Source: Peribacillus frigoritolerans (GTDB lineage: Bacteria; Bacillota; Bacilli; Bacillales; Bacillaceae). Taken from it: a stretch of 64,000 nucleotides of DNA. The translations under genes were made by a program, and so were the position numbers. The notes beneath the pieces were generated by a model that was not told where the DNA came from, ran no database searches, and saw only the letters and a program-made list of their open reading frames with translations. The stretch spans positions 1 through 64,000 of the forward strand of contig NZ_SMZY01000007.1 in the NCBI RefSeq assembly GCF_004358755.1, read 5' to 3'. Below, in pieces: positions 43,020 to 51,906 of the stretch (positions are counted from its first letter, which is position 1; each line of letters starts with the position of its first letter).

Positions 43020-43878
43020 TATGAAGGAATTAACGAAGGTTTATGGCAAGAAAAGCGCGCTTGACGGCATTACACTGGAACTTGAAGAAAATAAGATTTA
43101 CGGCCTGCTCGGGCGGAATGGAGCCGGTAAAACGACATTGATGCAGATTCTTGCCGGTCAGATCCTGCCAACGGGTGGTTCGGTGTTAATAAATGACCAA
43201 AAACCTTTTGAAAATCAAGAGATAACGGAGTCGATCTGTTTGATCAATGAAAGCGAAAATTTTAAAAAAGGATTAAAGATAAAAGATGTCCTAAAAATCG
43301 CACGCTGCTTTTACCCGAATTGGAGCCGTGAAACAGCTGAAAAACTGCTCGAGGATTTTTATCTTGATGAAAATATGAAAGTCAAAACATTATCAAAGGG
43401 AATGGAATCTGCACTGGGAATTACGGTTGGTCTTGCAAGCCGGGCGCCAATTACGATATTTGATGAGCCATATATCGGTCTCGATGCTGCAGCCAGAAGC
43501 AGATTTTACGATCTGCTATTGGAAGAGTACGAAGAATATCCGCGTACGTTTATTTTATCTACTCATCTAATAGATGAAGTCAGCCGGCTGCTGGAAGAAG
43601 TGCTCATTGTATCTGATGGAAGGCTGCTGATGCAGAAAAATGCAGATGAACTTAGAGAGGAATCGTTTTTGGTCAATGGATCTTCAGCAGCAGTTGCTGA
43701 ATTTGTGAAAAACAAAAACGTCATTTACCGCAAATCATTTGGAAGCATGGAACAGGCCGTCCTGTATGGTGAAAACCGCATGGAGGCTAAAAAGGCGGGA
43801 TTGCAGGTCGAACATGTGCCTGTTCAGGATTTAATGGTTTATTTAACAGCAAAACCGAAAGGCGGGATTTCTGCATGA
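43009..43878 (+). CDS. ABC transporter ATP-binding protein
   Basis: A 289-residue ATPase subunit with Walker A GRNGAGKTTLMQ (near 36-47). The signature region SKGMESALGITVGLA is a degenerate form of LSGGQ, as is common in YtrB/YhcG-type proteins. Walker B is TIFDEPYIGLD and the H-loop THLIDE. The C-terminal 80 residues extend beyond the core domain. It is translated from an ATG inside the end of the GntR gene and overlaps the permease by 4 bp. Confidence 0.9.
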   Translation: MKVNMKELTKVYGKKSALDGITLELEENKIYGLLGRNGAGKTTLMQILAGQILPTGGSVLINDQKPFENQEITESICLINESENFKKGLKIKDVLKIARCFYPNWSRETAEKLLEDFYLDENMKVKTLSKGMESALGITVGLASRAPITIFDEPYIGLDAAARSRFYDLLLEEYEEYPRTFILSTHLIDEVSRLLEEVLIVSDGRLLMQKNADELREESFLVNGSSAAVAEFVKNKNVIYRKSFGSMEQAVLYGENRMEAKKAGLQVEHVPVQDLMVYLTAKPKGGISA

Positions 43879-44576
43879 TAAGACAATGTCGCGGCATCTT
43901 ATTGTTTGAAGTATTGGATATCCGAAATTCTCTTACGATCTTCTGGGCCATTCTGATCAGCTGCATGGCTTTATCCTTTGGCATTCAGCTTACAATTGGA
44001 GGAAACCTGACAGTCTCAAGCTCAGCCGCGGTCTATATTTTCAGCGCAATCGCAGGATTTATGACTGTAAAAGAAACATATCCGTTCAGCATCAAAAGAG
44101 GGGCTACAAGAAAAAATTACTATGTGGCCACGATTCTCTTTCTCCTCATGCTCGCTATGTTTTTGGCGGCTGCTCATACTCTATTAATCATGGTGCTTGA
44201 AGGAATGGGTTCCATGATGGTGAATGAAAATTTCAAGATTCAATACATGGCGAAATTTCTAGGGCATGAAAATCTGTATCTGGTCAATTTCTTTATTGAC
44301 GGGGCTATCAGATTCTTCTTATTATCAGGCTTCTTTCTCCTAGGCAGTTTGTTTTACCGGTTTGGTTTATTAGGAGGGTATGCTGCGATTGGATTGGGTG
44401 CTGTCCTTTTGTTCATTCCTGCTGTCCGCAATGAATTTATCAAAACAGGATTTGAGTTTTTAGGCGATCAGGCCCTCCTACATTTTGGCTATTTGATTGG
44501 AATCGGAGCGGTCTTTCTGGCAATAGGCTGGTTTGTCCTGATAAAAGCGGCCGCAAAGACAGTTTCCTCGCGATAA
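43875..44576 (+). CDS. ABC transporter permease subunit
   Basis: The 233-residue membrane protein has about six hydrophobic segments (for example SLTIFWAILISCMALSFGIQ and IGIGAVFLAIGWFVLIKAAA). It shows no strong family motif beyond the context: it follows a GntR regulator and an ATPase in an overlapping arrangement, like YtrC/YtrD or YhcI-type partners. Probably the membrane half of an exporter that responds to cell-wall-active compounds; that role is inferred from GntR/YtrA relatives. Confidence 0.8.
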   Translation: MIRQCRGILLFEVLDIRNSLTIFWAILISCMALSFGIQLTIGGNLTVSSSAAVYIFSAIAGFMTVKETYPFSIKRGATRKNYYVATILFLLMLAMFLAAAHTLLIMVLEGMGSMMVNENFKIQYMAKFLGHENLYLVNFFIDGAIRFFLLSGFFLLGSLFYRFGLLGGYAAIGLGAVLLFIPAVRNEFIKTGFEFLGDQALLHFGYLIGIGAVFLAIGWFVLIKAAAKTVSSR

Positions 44577-44583
44577 AGGACTT

Positions 44584-44616
44584 TAAAAGCAGGCTGAATT
44601 TGGCTTGCTTTTTTAT
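44584..44616 (+). terminator. terminator after the GntR-ABC operon
   Basis: AAAAGCAGGC...GGCTTGCTTTTTT hairpin. Confidence 0.8.
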
Positions 44617-44695
44617 TTTGGCATATAACTTGATTTGCTTTTAATAGATTATAATGAGAGAAACACGCATATATATTAAAAGGAGAAACAAAAAG

Positions 44696-45730
44696 GTGAA
44701 CAAGAAAAAATGGATTTTGCTCTGTATTTTAATTGTCGTGGTCACGTTCCTTTTGCCGCTAAGCCTATCTCTTCTATTTGCATTGGTTACTGCTCTTCTA
44801 TTGGAAGGGGCTGTGCAGAGGCTGCAAAACCATTTGAAGTTTGGACGGGGTCTTGCCGTTTTTACCGCATTTACAGCCTATGCTGCAATGCTTGTGATGA
44901 TTGGCTACTTTACAGTTAAGGTTGTCTTTGATCAATTTGTTGCATTTGCATCAAATCTCCCTGAAATTATTGAAGAGGTTTATGCAAGCATTATCCAGCC
45001 CACTTTAACGAAATGGGAACAAGTGCAGGAAACCATTCCAAGAGGGGTTGTCCAATCGCTTGAAGAATCGTTTACAGCTGGACTAAAGTCGTTTGAAGAA
45101 GGGGTGAATGGATTTTTAAACAGTTTGATCGATTTTATTGCCTTTCTGCCCGGTTTTATGTTTGAAATCCTGATCTATCTCATTGCTTTATATTTATTCA
45201 GCCTTGAGCTTTCTCGATTAAAAAGGATGATAGCAGACAGTTTAACAGTGAAAACAAAGGAGAAACTCGTTCTTGTTCTGGAAGAATTAAACAAAGCAGG
45301 GATTGGTTTTGTCAAAGCCCAGATTTTTTTAAGCGCCCTGACGTTTGTGATGGCGTTTGCGGGGCTATCTATCCTTTCAGTTCCTTACACGGTGGTCTTG
45401 TCTCTCCTGATTGTCATTGTGGATATTCTGCCGATCCTCGGAACTGGATCCTTCCTCGTTCCATGGGCGATTTACGCATTTTTTCAAAATGACCAAGCTT
45501 TATCGATTGGATTGGTGATTCTCTTTTTAGTCATCACGGTGGTCAGAAGGGTCATTGAACCTAAAATCTTTTCAAGCAGCATGGGCATTACGCCTTTAGC
45601 AGCTCTGATCAGCCTGTTCATAGGATTTAAACTCCTTGGATTTATCGGATTATTCGCAGGCCCTGCCCTTGTCATTGTTTTTGACACGCTTAGAAAAGCA
45701 CGTATGATTCGGACGGACTTTAAGTTCTGA
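44696..45730 (+). CDS. AI-2E family (YtvI-like) membrane transporter
   Basis: A 344-residue member of the AI-2E/YtvI family. It has an N-terminal helix pair, a central amphipathic region (about 90-140) and C-terminal helices, with VDILPILGTGSFLVPWAIYA and IEPKIFSSSMGITPLAALIS. B. subtilis YtvI is a sporulation-related membrane protein; whether this one has that role is unknown. The GTG at 44696 follows AAAGGAG; an in-frame ATG at 44654 has no ribosome binding site. It is distinct from the longer paralogue at 14875. Confidence 0.85.
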   Translation: MNKKKWILLCILIVVVTFLLPLSLSLLFALVTALLLEGAVQRLQNHLKFGRGLAVFTAFTAYAAMLVMIGYFTVKVVFDQFVAFASNLPEIIEEVYASIIQPTLTKWEQVQETIPRGVVQSLEESFTAGLKSFEEGVNGFLNSLIDFIAFLPGFMFEILIYLIALYLFSLELSRLKRMIADSLTVKTKEKLVLVLEELNKAGIGFVKAQIFLSALTFVMAFAGLSILSVPYTVVLSLLIVIVDILPILGTGSFLVPWAIYAFFQNDQALSIGLVILFLVITVVRRVIEPKIFSSSMGITPLAALISLFIGFKLLGFIGLFAGPALVIVFDTLRKARMIRTDFKF

Positions 45731-45794
45731 CCCGAGTTTTGATGAGCGGTCAGTGCTGTTTTCTTTTTAGAAAATACAAAGCAGAGGAGCAATT

Positions 45795-46394
45795 ATGAAG
45801 GAATTCATTTATTCACTCTTAGAGATTCTGGCTGATTTAGGCTATTACGGGATTGCACTGGGATTAATGATTGAGGTGATTCCGAGTGAAATTGTTCTGG
45901 GGTATGGGGGCTATTTAATTTCTCTTGGACAAATTGAATTTGCAGGAGCGGTTGTTGCGGGAGTGATTGGAGGAACGCTTGCTCAAGTTTTCCTTTATTG
46001 GATGGGGTATTATGGCGGAAGACCCTTTCTTGAAAAGTTCGGGAAGTTTTTATTTATTAATAAACATCATCTGGATCTTTCAGAAGCCTGGTTTGAAAAA
46101 TATGGGGCCGGAGTTATTTTTACAGCAAGATTCATTCCGGTTGTGAGACATGCCATCTCCATTCCGGCAGGAATCGGGAAGATGCCGTTATGGAGGTTTA
46201 CTGTTTATACAGTGGCTGCCATGATTCCATGGACGATCTTCTTCTTGTATTTGGGGATTCAGCTTGGCACGAATTGGACAGAGATTAAATATGCTGCTGA
46301 ACCGTATATTATTCCCATTGTCATTATTATGGCGCTTGCGGGAATCGGCTACTATATTGTAAAGCGCAATGATCCGCGCACAAAGAGGATTTAA
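45795..46394 (+). CDS. DedA family membrane protein
   Basis: This 199-residue DedA/SNARE-associated family protein has four to five hydrophobic segments. Conserved motifs are the re-entrant EVIPSEIVLGYGGYL, FLEKFGKFLFI and the TARFIPVVRHAISIPAGIGKM block with its essential arginines. DedA proteins act as lipid scramblases or undecaprenyl-phosphate recyclers in the membrane. AGAGGAG precedes the ATG. The 20-bp palindrome at 46398-46417 begins 3 bp after its stop. Confidence 0.88.
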   Translation: MKEFIYSLLEILADLGYYGIALGLMIEVIPSEIVLGYGGYLISLGQIEFAGAVVAGVIGGTLAQVFLYWMGYYGGRPFLEKFGKFLFINKHHLDLSEAWFEKYGAGVIFTARFIPVVRHAISIPAGIGKMPLWRFTVYTVAAMIPWTIFFLYLGIQLGTNWTEIKYAAEPYIIPIVIIMALAGIGYYIVKRNDPRTKRI

Positions 46395-46397
46395 AGG

Positions 46398-46417
46398 TTA
46401 AACAAACGTTTGATTAA
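46398..46417. promoter_or_regulatory. 20-bp palindrome, shared with 31054-31073
   Basis: TTAAACAAACGTTTGATTAA matches the reverse complement of the palindrome at 31054 in 17 of 20 bases. It lies between the DedA gene and a methyltransferase gene 175 bp away. No T run follows, so it is not a standard terminator. The rest of 46418-46590 shows nothing I recognise. Confidence 0.4.
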
Positions 46418-46591
46418 ATCGATAGCAAGAGGAAGCTCAAGCTTTTCGTCCAAAGTAAATCCAGCAAAAAAAGTCAAACCCGGACTTATCTGTCATGCCT
46501 GAGTTAAACGGGTGATTCCTCATTTCCAATGTATGAGCAACTGAATTAAGGCTATAAATAATAACATCATTCTACTGGGGAGGCGGGTTTT

Positions 46592-47362
46592 ATGTTCAGC
46601 AGCTACAGCAGGCTTGCAACGGAAGTTTATGATATCGATAAGCCGGTCGGCCATTCTTTTGGAGACATTGACTATTACAGGGAGCGTCTGAAGGAAGTGA
46701 AAGGACGTATTTTAGAGCCGGGAACAGGTTCAGGAAGAATCTATATTCCTTTACTTCAGGATGGACTGAACATAGAAGGGATTGATCAATCACCGGAAAT
46801 GCTTGATTCATGCAAAATGCGCTGCGAGGAAAGGGGGCTGTCTCCTGTCCTCCATGAAATGGATATGAGTGAGATGAAACTGCAGCGGACTTACGAGGCC
46901 ATTATCATTCCTGCAGGAACGTTTTTGCTGATTGAAGACAGAAAGAAATCGATACTTGCCCTCAAGAATTTTTATGATCATCTGGCTGCAGGCGGCCGTC
47001 TGATTCTTGATCTTTATTTGCAGCCTGAAGCAGCCTTAAATGAAGTCAAAACAAAAACGTGGGTTACACCTGAGCAAAACGTGATTACAATGGAATCAAA
47101 GCGGGTGGAAGTGAATTTCCTTGAGCAGTATTCAGTAAGCTATTTGAAATATGAAAAATGGCAGGACGGAAAGCTGATTGACACTGAACTGCAGAGATTT
47201 GCGATGAGATGGTACGGTGTACGGGAATTTAAACTGGTTTTAGAGCGGCTTGGATTTACAGACATTGTGATTTCAGCTGATTATACATATGGAAAAGCAC
47301 CGGTTCATGCTGATCAAACCATTACATTTGAAGCAAGAAAACCAGAAAGCACGTACTCATGA
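46592..47362 (+). CDS. class I SAM-dependent methyltransferase
   Basis: The 256-residue methyltransferase has motif I RILEPGTGSGRIYIPLL (near 38-54), the acidic residue in IEGIDQSPEML, and motif IV IIIPAGTFLLIED. The C-terminal half (about 130-250) is a beta-rich substrate cap. The substrate is unknown. GGGGAGG precedes the ATG. A hairpin with a weak T run follows (47349-47376). Confidence 0.82.
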   Translation: MFSSYSRLATEVYDIDKPVGHSFGDIDYYRERLKEVKGRILEPGTGSGRIYIPLLQDGLNIEGIDQSPEMLDSCKMRCEERGLSPVLHEMDMSEMKLQRTYEAIIIPAGTFLLIEDRKKSILALKNFYDHLAAGGRLILDLYLQPEAALNEVKTKTWVTPEQNVITMESKRVEVNFLEQYSVSYLKYEKWQDGKLIDTELQRFAMRWYGVREFKLVLERLGFTDIVISADYTYGKAPVHADQTITFEARKPESTYS

Positions 47363-47471
47363 AGAGTATGTGCTTATTGGTTTTCTTTTTTCTTCAACAA
47401 GCGGAATCACGCGCTTTGAGCTGCGTTCAGCTCCACATAAAACGTTTGGCTAATCTGTCAATTCTAAAAAC

Positions 47472-47792
47472 TTATCCGAGCTTTTCTTGAAGGAATTCCG
47501 TCACTTGCTCTGGAGATTTCGCATTAGCGCTGTGAAGATGTCCAAGTTTTTCTCCGTTTTTGAAAATCAGAATGCTTGGAATGCCCATTACTTGATACGT
47601 TTCTGCAAGTTCAGGGAACTCATCTTTATTGATTTCGTACCACTCATATTTAGAATAAGCCTCAATGATTTCATCAATGAACATATTCATTCTCGTACAG
47701 TCAGGGCACCAGTCTGCGAAAAATTTGATTAGCACCTCTTGATCTTGGGTAATTAACTCTTGAAACTGTTCTTTAGATGTAATTTGCTTCAT
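47472..47792 (-). CDS. ydbP: thioredoxin-like protein YdbP
   Basis: The 106-residue single-domain thioredoxin-fold protein has the active site FFADWCPDCTRM (CPDC, cysteines near 29 and 32) and the cis-proline loop VMGIPSILIFKNGE. The CPDC active site differs from the CGPC of classical thioredoxin. In B. subtilis ydbP lies beside ddl, the same neighbourhood as here, which supports the name. Probable role: thiol-disulfide exchange in the cytoplasm. AAGGAGG precedes the start on the minus strand. Confidence 0.9.
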   Translation of the reverse strand: MKQITSKEQFQELITQDQEVLIKFFADWCPDCTRMNMFIDEIIEAYSKYEWYEINKDEFPELAETYQVMGIPSILIFKNGEKLGHLHSANAKSPEQVTEFLQEKLG

Positions 47793-47994
47793 GATTTTGC
47801 CTCCTTGCTCTTATTTTAATACATAATCAGGATTTTGCATTCACCAATTGCTTATGCAGGTCCAAATAAACTTTTAAGCGGACGCAAAAAGGTGTGCCGC
47901 TCGAATGTTATAAAGAATTGCATGATGGGCTATAACAATTTGATTTGAAAATGATAATATAGAAGAGATGAACTTTCTTTAGGGGGATATCCAC

Positions 47995-49080
47995 ATGAAA
48001 ATTAAAGTCGGATTATTATACGGCGGCAAGTCAGCAGAGCATCAGGTTTCTTTGCAGACAGCACTTGCTGTTATAAAAGCGTTAGATACAAACAAATTTG
48101 ATATACATCCAATCTATATTTCAGATAAAGGCGAATGGATCCGGGGAGCGAAATTGCATGAGCCTGTTGAAAACGTTGCTGCTCTTCAGTTTAAAGACGG
48201 AGGCACAGCTGTTTCGCCGGTTGCTTTGAATCAGGATCTCTTTCCTTCAAAGACCGACAATGAGCATGAGCAAATCGATGTCGTGTTCCCGCTTCTGCAT
48301 GGACCAAACGGTGAAGACGGAACGGTTCAGGGAATGCTTGAACTTCTGAATCTTCCTTATGTAGGGAATGGCGTTCTCGCTTCTGCAGCCGGAATGGATA
48401 AAGTGATCATGAAAAACTTGTTTGCACAGGCAGGACTTGAGCAGGCTAACTACGTTTCATTCATTAAGAGCGACTGGAAGAAAGCTCCGGAAAAAGCATA
48501 CGAGACAGTTGAGCAGGAGCTTGGCTACCCTTGTTTTGTAAAACCTGCAAACCTTGGATCAAGTGTCGGCATCAGCAAATGCAAAGACCGTGAATCCCTT
48601 GTAAAAGCTTTTGATGAAGCATTCAACTATGACCGCAAAATTATTATTGAAGAAGGCATCATCGGCCGTGAAATCGAAATCGGCGTTATTGGAAACGATG
48701 AACCAAGCTGCTCTGTAGTCGGAGAGGTTGCACCTAAAAAAGAATTTTACGACTACAATTCGAAATACGTTGATGGCGATACAGATATGATGATCCCGGC
48801 ACAAGTTACAGAAGAAGAATATGCTCTGATCAAAGATTTAGCGATTAAATCATTTAAGGCCATTGACGGATCAGGTCTTGTGCGTGCAGATTTCTTTTTA
48901 ACAGAAGACGGAAGAGCATTGATCAATGAAGTAAACACAATGCCTGGGTTTACGCCTTACAGCATGTTCCCGCTGCTTTGGAAGCATGCAGGTGTCGAGT
49001 ACCCTGAGCTTATTGAAAAATTAGTTGAGCTTGCGCTTGAACGCCACGAAGGAAAACAGCAAATTAAACATACGTTTTAA
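47995..49080 (+). CDS. ddl: D-alanine--D-alanine ligase
   Basis: Ddl joins two D-alanines with ATP for the peptidoglycan stem peptide. The 361-residue protein is the large type seen in B. subtilis. It has the N-terminal [33 protein letters not shown], the ATP-grasp lysine region [16 protein letters not shown], and [16 protein letters not shown] with metal ligands at the C-terminus. AGGGGGA precedes the ATG. murF follows 85 bp later and alr lies at 59.9 kb, so the D-Ala branch is well covered in this window. Confidence 0.97.
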   Translation: MKIKVGLLYGGKSAEHQVSLQTALAVIKALDTNKFDIHPIYISDKGEWIRGAKLHEPVENVAALQFKDGGTAVSPVALNQDLFPSKTDNEHEQIDVVFPLLHGPNGEDGTVQGMLELLNLPYVGNGVLASAAGMDKVIMKNLFAQAGLEQANYVSFIKSDWKKAPEKAYETVEQELGYPCFVKPANLGSSVGISKCKDRESLVKAFDEAFNYDRKIIIEEGIIGREIEIGVIGNDEPSCSVVGEVAPKKEFYDYNSKYVDGDTDMMIPAQVTEEEYALIKDLAIKSFKAIDGSGLVRADFFLTEDGRALINEVNTMPGFTPYSMFPLLWKHAGVEYPELIEKLVELALERHEGKQQIKHTF

Positions 49081-49087
49081 GAAAGCA

Positions 49088-49120
49088 TGGAAACACTATT
49101 CTCAGGGATAGTGTTTCTTG
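49088..49120 (+). terminator. hairpin between ddl and murF
   Basis: GGAAACACTATT and GATAGTGTTTCTT pair around TCAGG, but the T run is weak. It may be a partial terminator or an mRNA stability element. Confidence 0.4.
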
Positions 49121-49165
49121 GTCTACATATGATGAAATAACATGGATTTGAAAGGAGCAAAACAA

Positions 49166-50533
49166 ATGATACGACGTTCGTTAGTGGATATTCAAACGAT
49201 GGCAGGCGGATCAGGGTTATCTGCTGAAAAAGAAAATGAATTCATTCATGGAATTACAACGGATTCCAGGAAGATTGAAGCGGGAACTCTATTCATTCCG
49301 ATTGTCGGCGAAAATTTTGACGGGCATGAGTTTGCCGGCAAAGCACTTGAGGAAGGTGCAGCTGCAACTTTATGGGACCGCTCAAAACCTAATCCTCCTG
49401 CAGGTGCCGTTATTTTAGTTGAAGATACGTTAAAGGCATTGCAGAAATTAGCAAGCAGTTATTTAGAACAGCTTCAGCTTAAGGTAATCGGCGTAACAGG
49501 AAGCAATGGGAAAACAACTACTAAAGATATGGTAGCTGCTCTGCTTTCAACGACGTACAAAGTACATAAAACCAAAGGGAATTTTAACAATCATATTGGG
49601 CTGCCGCTTACGATTCTGAGTATGACTGAGGACGTAGAAGCAGCGGTGCTCGAAATGGGCATGAGCAACAGGGGAGAAATTGAGCTCTTATCAAATCTCG
49701 CTAAGCCGGATGCAGCAATCATCACAAATATCGGCGAGTCCCATTTAATGAATTTGGGTTCAAGAGAAGGCATTGCAGAAGCGAAGCTTGAAATCGTCAG
49801 CGGGCTAAAGCCTGACGGCGTGCTTATTTATGACGGAGAGGAACCTTTGCTTACTGAACGGGTTCAATCTTATTCGTTTAAAACGATTTCTTTTGGCGGG
49901 TCAAAACGGAATGCCTATTCTCCTTCAGAGATTGAGCAAACAGAAAACGGCACATTCTTTAAAATCAGCGGGCGGGAAGAGAAGTTATTTTTGCCTGTGC
50001 TTGGGAAACATAATGTGAATAATGCGCTTGCCGCCATCGCTGCAGCAGAATTCTTGGGTGTGACACAAGAGAAAATCAGTGAAGGTTTGAAAGCGATCCA
50101 AATGACTGGCATGCGTCTTGAATTAACGAAAACAAAAGAGAATCTTGCTGTAATCAATGATGCATACAATGCAAGCCCGACTTCAATGAAAGCTGCCATC
50201 AGACTTGCCTGTGATATGCAGGGATACAATCAGAAAATTTTAGTTCTTGGAGACATCCTTGAACTTGGCGATGAGATGCAGGTGAAGTTTCATCAAGAGG
50301 TAGGAGAATCAATCGATTCAAAAGAGATTGATTATCTCTTCACGTTCGGAAAACTGGGTGCGGAAATTGCTGCAGGAGCACAAAAGAAAATGGATTCATC
50401 CCTCATTCACGTTTATCAGGATAAACAAGAGCTTGTTAACCATTTAAAACAAACGGCAAAATCCGGAGATCTCGTATTAGTAAAAGCTTCACGCGGCATG
50501 AAGCTTGAAGAAGTCGTCAATGCGCTGCTTTAA
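49166..50533 (+). CDS. murF: UDP-MurNAc-tripeptide--D-Ala-D-Ala ligase MurF
   Basis: MurF adds the D-Ala-D-Ala dipeptide made by Ddl to the UDP-MurNAc-tripeptide. The 455-residue protein has the Mur ligase P-loop VTGSNGKTTTKDM (near 111-123), NNHIGLPLTIL, the carbamylated-lysine region EMGMSNRGEIELL and the C-terminal domain with LVLGDILELGDE. The ATG at 49166 follows AAAGGAG; the ATG at 49142 precedes that site. It is ordered with ddl as in B. subtilis. Confidence 0.97.
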   Translation: MIRRSLVDIQTMAGGSGLSAEKENEFIHGITTDSRKIEAGTLFIPIVGENFDGHEFAGKALEEGAAATLWDRSKPNPPAGAVILVEDTLKALQKLASSYLEQLQLKVIGVTGSNGKTTTKDMVAALLSTTYKVHKTKGNFNNHIGLPLTILSMTEDVEAAVLEMGMSNRGEIELLSNLAKPDAAIITNIGESHLMNLGSREGIAEAKLEIVSGLKPDGVLIYDGEEPLLTERVQSYSFKTISFGGSKRNAYSPSEIEQTENGTFFKISGREEKLFLPVLGKHNVNNALAAIAAAEFLGVTQEKISEGLKAIQMTGMRLELTKTKENLAVINDAYNASPTSMKAAIRLACDMQGYNQKILVLGDILELGDEMQVKFHQEVGESIDSKEIDYLFTFGKLGAEIAAGAQKKMDSSLIHVYQDKQELVNHLKQTAKSGDLVLVKASRGMKLEEVVNALL

Positions 50534-50576
50534 GGGGTAAGTCCGCATAAACGAAAAAAACTTAAGATTTTGCAGC

Positions 50577-50618
50577 ACAAAAAATTCTGGTGTTAAATGC
50601 ACCAGAATTTTTTTTTGT
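50577..50618 (+). terminator. terminator after murF
   Basis: AAAAAATTCTGGTG and CACCAGAATTTTTTT pair around TTAAATG with a long T run. Confidence 0.9.
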
Positions 50619-50908
50619 AAGATGTCGCTCCGCTCCATACTTAAGTATAACTTTGTACATTTAAAGGCTTGGATAATTTAATGAATGAGGGACTTGCAGG
50701 GGTTCTGCCCGCAATTAATCCGATAGAAGACGATGGGGTTAAACAGAAAAACCGCTTATAATACGGGCTCATCAAAAAAGAGTTCATTCTTCTTACAAAC
50801 GATCTTATGTAGAATGGATCACGAGTAGTGTTAAACGTCTGGAATCACATAATAAAAGATTGGGGTCAAACAACCTTAGCAACAGCTGCTGAATAGCCCT
50901 TATATTCA
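50619..50908. other. gap with no supported feature
   Basis: About 290 bases between the murF terminator and the small peptide gene. A 26-codon ORF at 50681-50761 lacks a ribosome binding site. No repeat, RNA motif or promoter stands out. Confidence 0.5.
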
Positions 50909-51013
50909 TTAAAAAATAAATGGTGCAATCACTAAAACAACTAATCCAATACCCACTGAATATGGTGTTAATTCACTCAATACTTCTACTGCGCTATCTT
51001 TTAAGACTGTCAT
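50909..51013 (-). CDS. 34-residue hydrophobic peptide
   Basis: An ORF of 34 codons starts with ATG (51013-51011), 7 bp after AAAGGAGCG, and encodes MTVLKDSAVEVLSELTPYSV followed by GIGLVVLVIAPFIF. The first half is amphipathic and acidic; the second half is a short membrane helix ending at the C-terminus. The good ribosome binding site and the clean domain layout argue for a real small membrane protein. I do not recognise a family. It lies on the strand opposite its neighbours. Duplicated ACCCAGGGT boxes upstream suggest specific control. Confidence 0.62.
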   Translation of the reverse strand: MTVLKDSAVEVLSELTPYSVGIGLVVLVIAPFIF

Positions 51014-51046
51014 GATGAACGCTCCTTTTTGTTTTAAAATATAGTA

Positions 51047-51090
51047 ACCCAGGGTACTTTTTATATACCCAGGGTTTTTTTATTTAAAAC
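51047..51090 (-). promoter_or_regulatory. duplicated ACCCAGGGT boxes / SigB-like promoter before the 34-residue gene
   Basis: ACCCAGGGT occurs at 51047-51055 and 51067-51075, exactly 20 bp apart (two helical turns). On the minus strand the right-hand copy also reads as GTTTTA, 14 bp, GGGTAT (51065-51090), close to a SigB promoter. A TATATT box lies nearer the gene. Operator pair and SigB promoter are competing readings. Confidence 0.5.
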
Positions 51091-51135
51091 TACAACTGGC
51101 GCAGTTTAAAAAAATGACATTTGGGAGAGAGCGAC

Positions 51136-51843
51136 ATGAAAGGATGCCTATGTATTCACGGATTTACTGGTGCCCCGTATGAAGTGGAACCTCTTGTCCG
51201 CCATTTGAAGGAAGAGACGGACTGGGTGCTTAAAGTGCCCACTCTTCCAGGGCACGGAGAAACCTTGAGTCTGAGAGGGATTGGGTTTAATCAGTGGATT
51301 GCCCATGCTGAAAATGAATTAAGGGACCTATTAGAGGAATGCACGGAAGTCTATATCATTGGATTTTCAATGGGGGGATTAATTGCTGCGTATCTTGCAT
51401 CAAGGTATCCGGTAGCAAAACTGGTCCTGTTAAGCGCGGCTGCTTATTACCTTAATCCCCGGCAGATGCTCGTTGACGTAAAAGATCTCATTGCAGATGC
51501 CATTCGGGGTAATGGAGCAAACAATGAAATTTATATAAGATACAGAAAAAAAGTGCTGGAAACGCCGATCGCAGCGACTCTCGAATTCAGGAAATTAGTC
51601 AGGTACATTCGCCCAATCTTGGATAAAATAACTATACCGGTCCTCATCGTTCAAGGTGAATGTGATGGAATTGTACCTGTAAAAAGTGCAAGATATATTT
51701 ATGAGAGAATCACTTCAGAGCAGAAGGAGCTTTGTTTTCTGCCCTGTTCGAAGCATCTCATTTGCCATGGGGATGATTTCCCAATGCTTGTTGAAGTTAT
51801 AGAATCCTTCCTGATGACACAAAATAAAATGAGTGTAAAATGA
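51136..51843 (+). CDS. carboxylesterase (Est30-like alpha/beta hydrolase)
   Basis: A 235-residue monodomain esterase. GFTGAPYEVEPLVRHL (near 8-23) forms the oxyanion region, GFSMGG (near 78) carries the nucleophile serine, the acid is in GECDGIVP and the histidine in CSKHLICHGDD. The length and motifs fit the Est30/YvaK group of bacillary carboxylesterases acting on short or medium chain esters. The ATG at 51136 follows GGGAGAGAG; a TTG at 51121 is too early. It separates murF from cshA, which are adjacent in B. subtilis. Confidence 0.87.
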   Translation: MKGCLCIHGFTGAPYEVEPLVRHLKEETDWVLKVPTLPGHGETLSLRGIGFNQWIAHAENELRDLLEECTEVYIIGFSMGGLIAAYLASRYPVAKLVLLSAAAYYLNPRQMLVDVKDLIADAIRGNGANNEIYIRYRKKVLETPIAATLEFRKLVRYIRPILDKITIPVLIVQGECDGIVPVKSARYIYERITSEQKELCFLPCSKHLICHGDDFPMLVEVIESFLMTQNKMSVK

Positions 51844-51906
51844 ACCACATCTCTAAGGCTTGTTGTAAAAGCATAAAAAAAGTGATATGATTAAAGTTAA
51901 GTGTTT

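Noticed and set aside
50681-50761. 26-codon ORF after murF
   Set aside because: No ribosome binding site, no recognisable features; likely chance.
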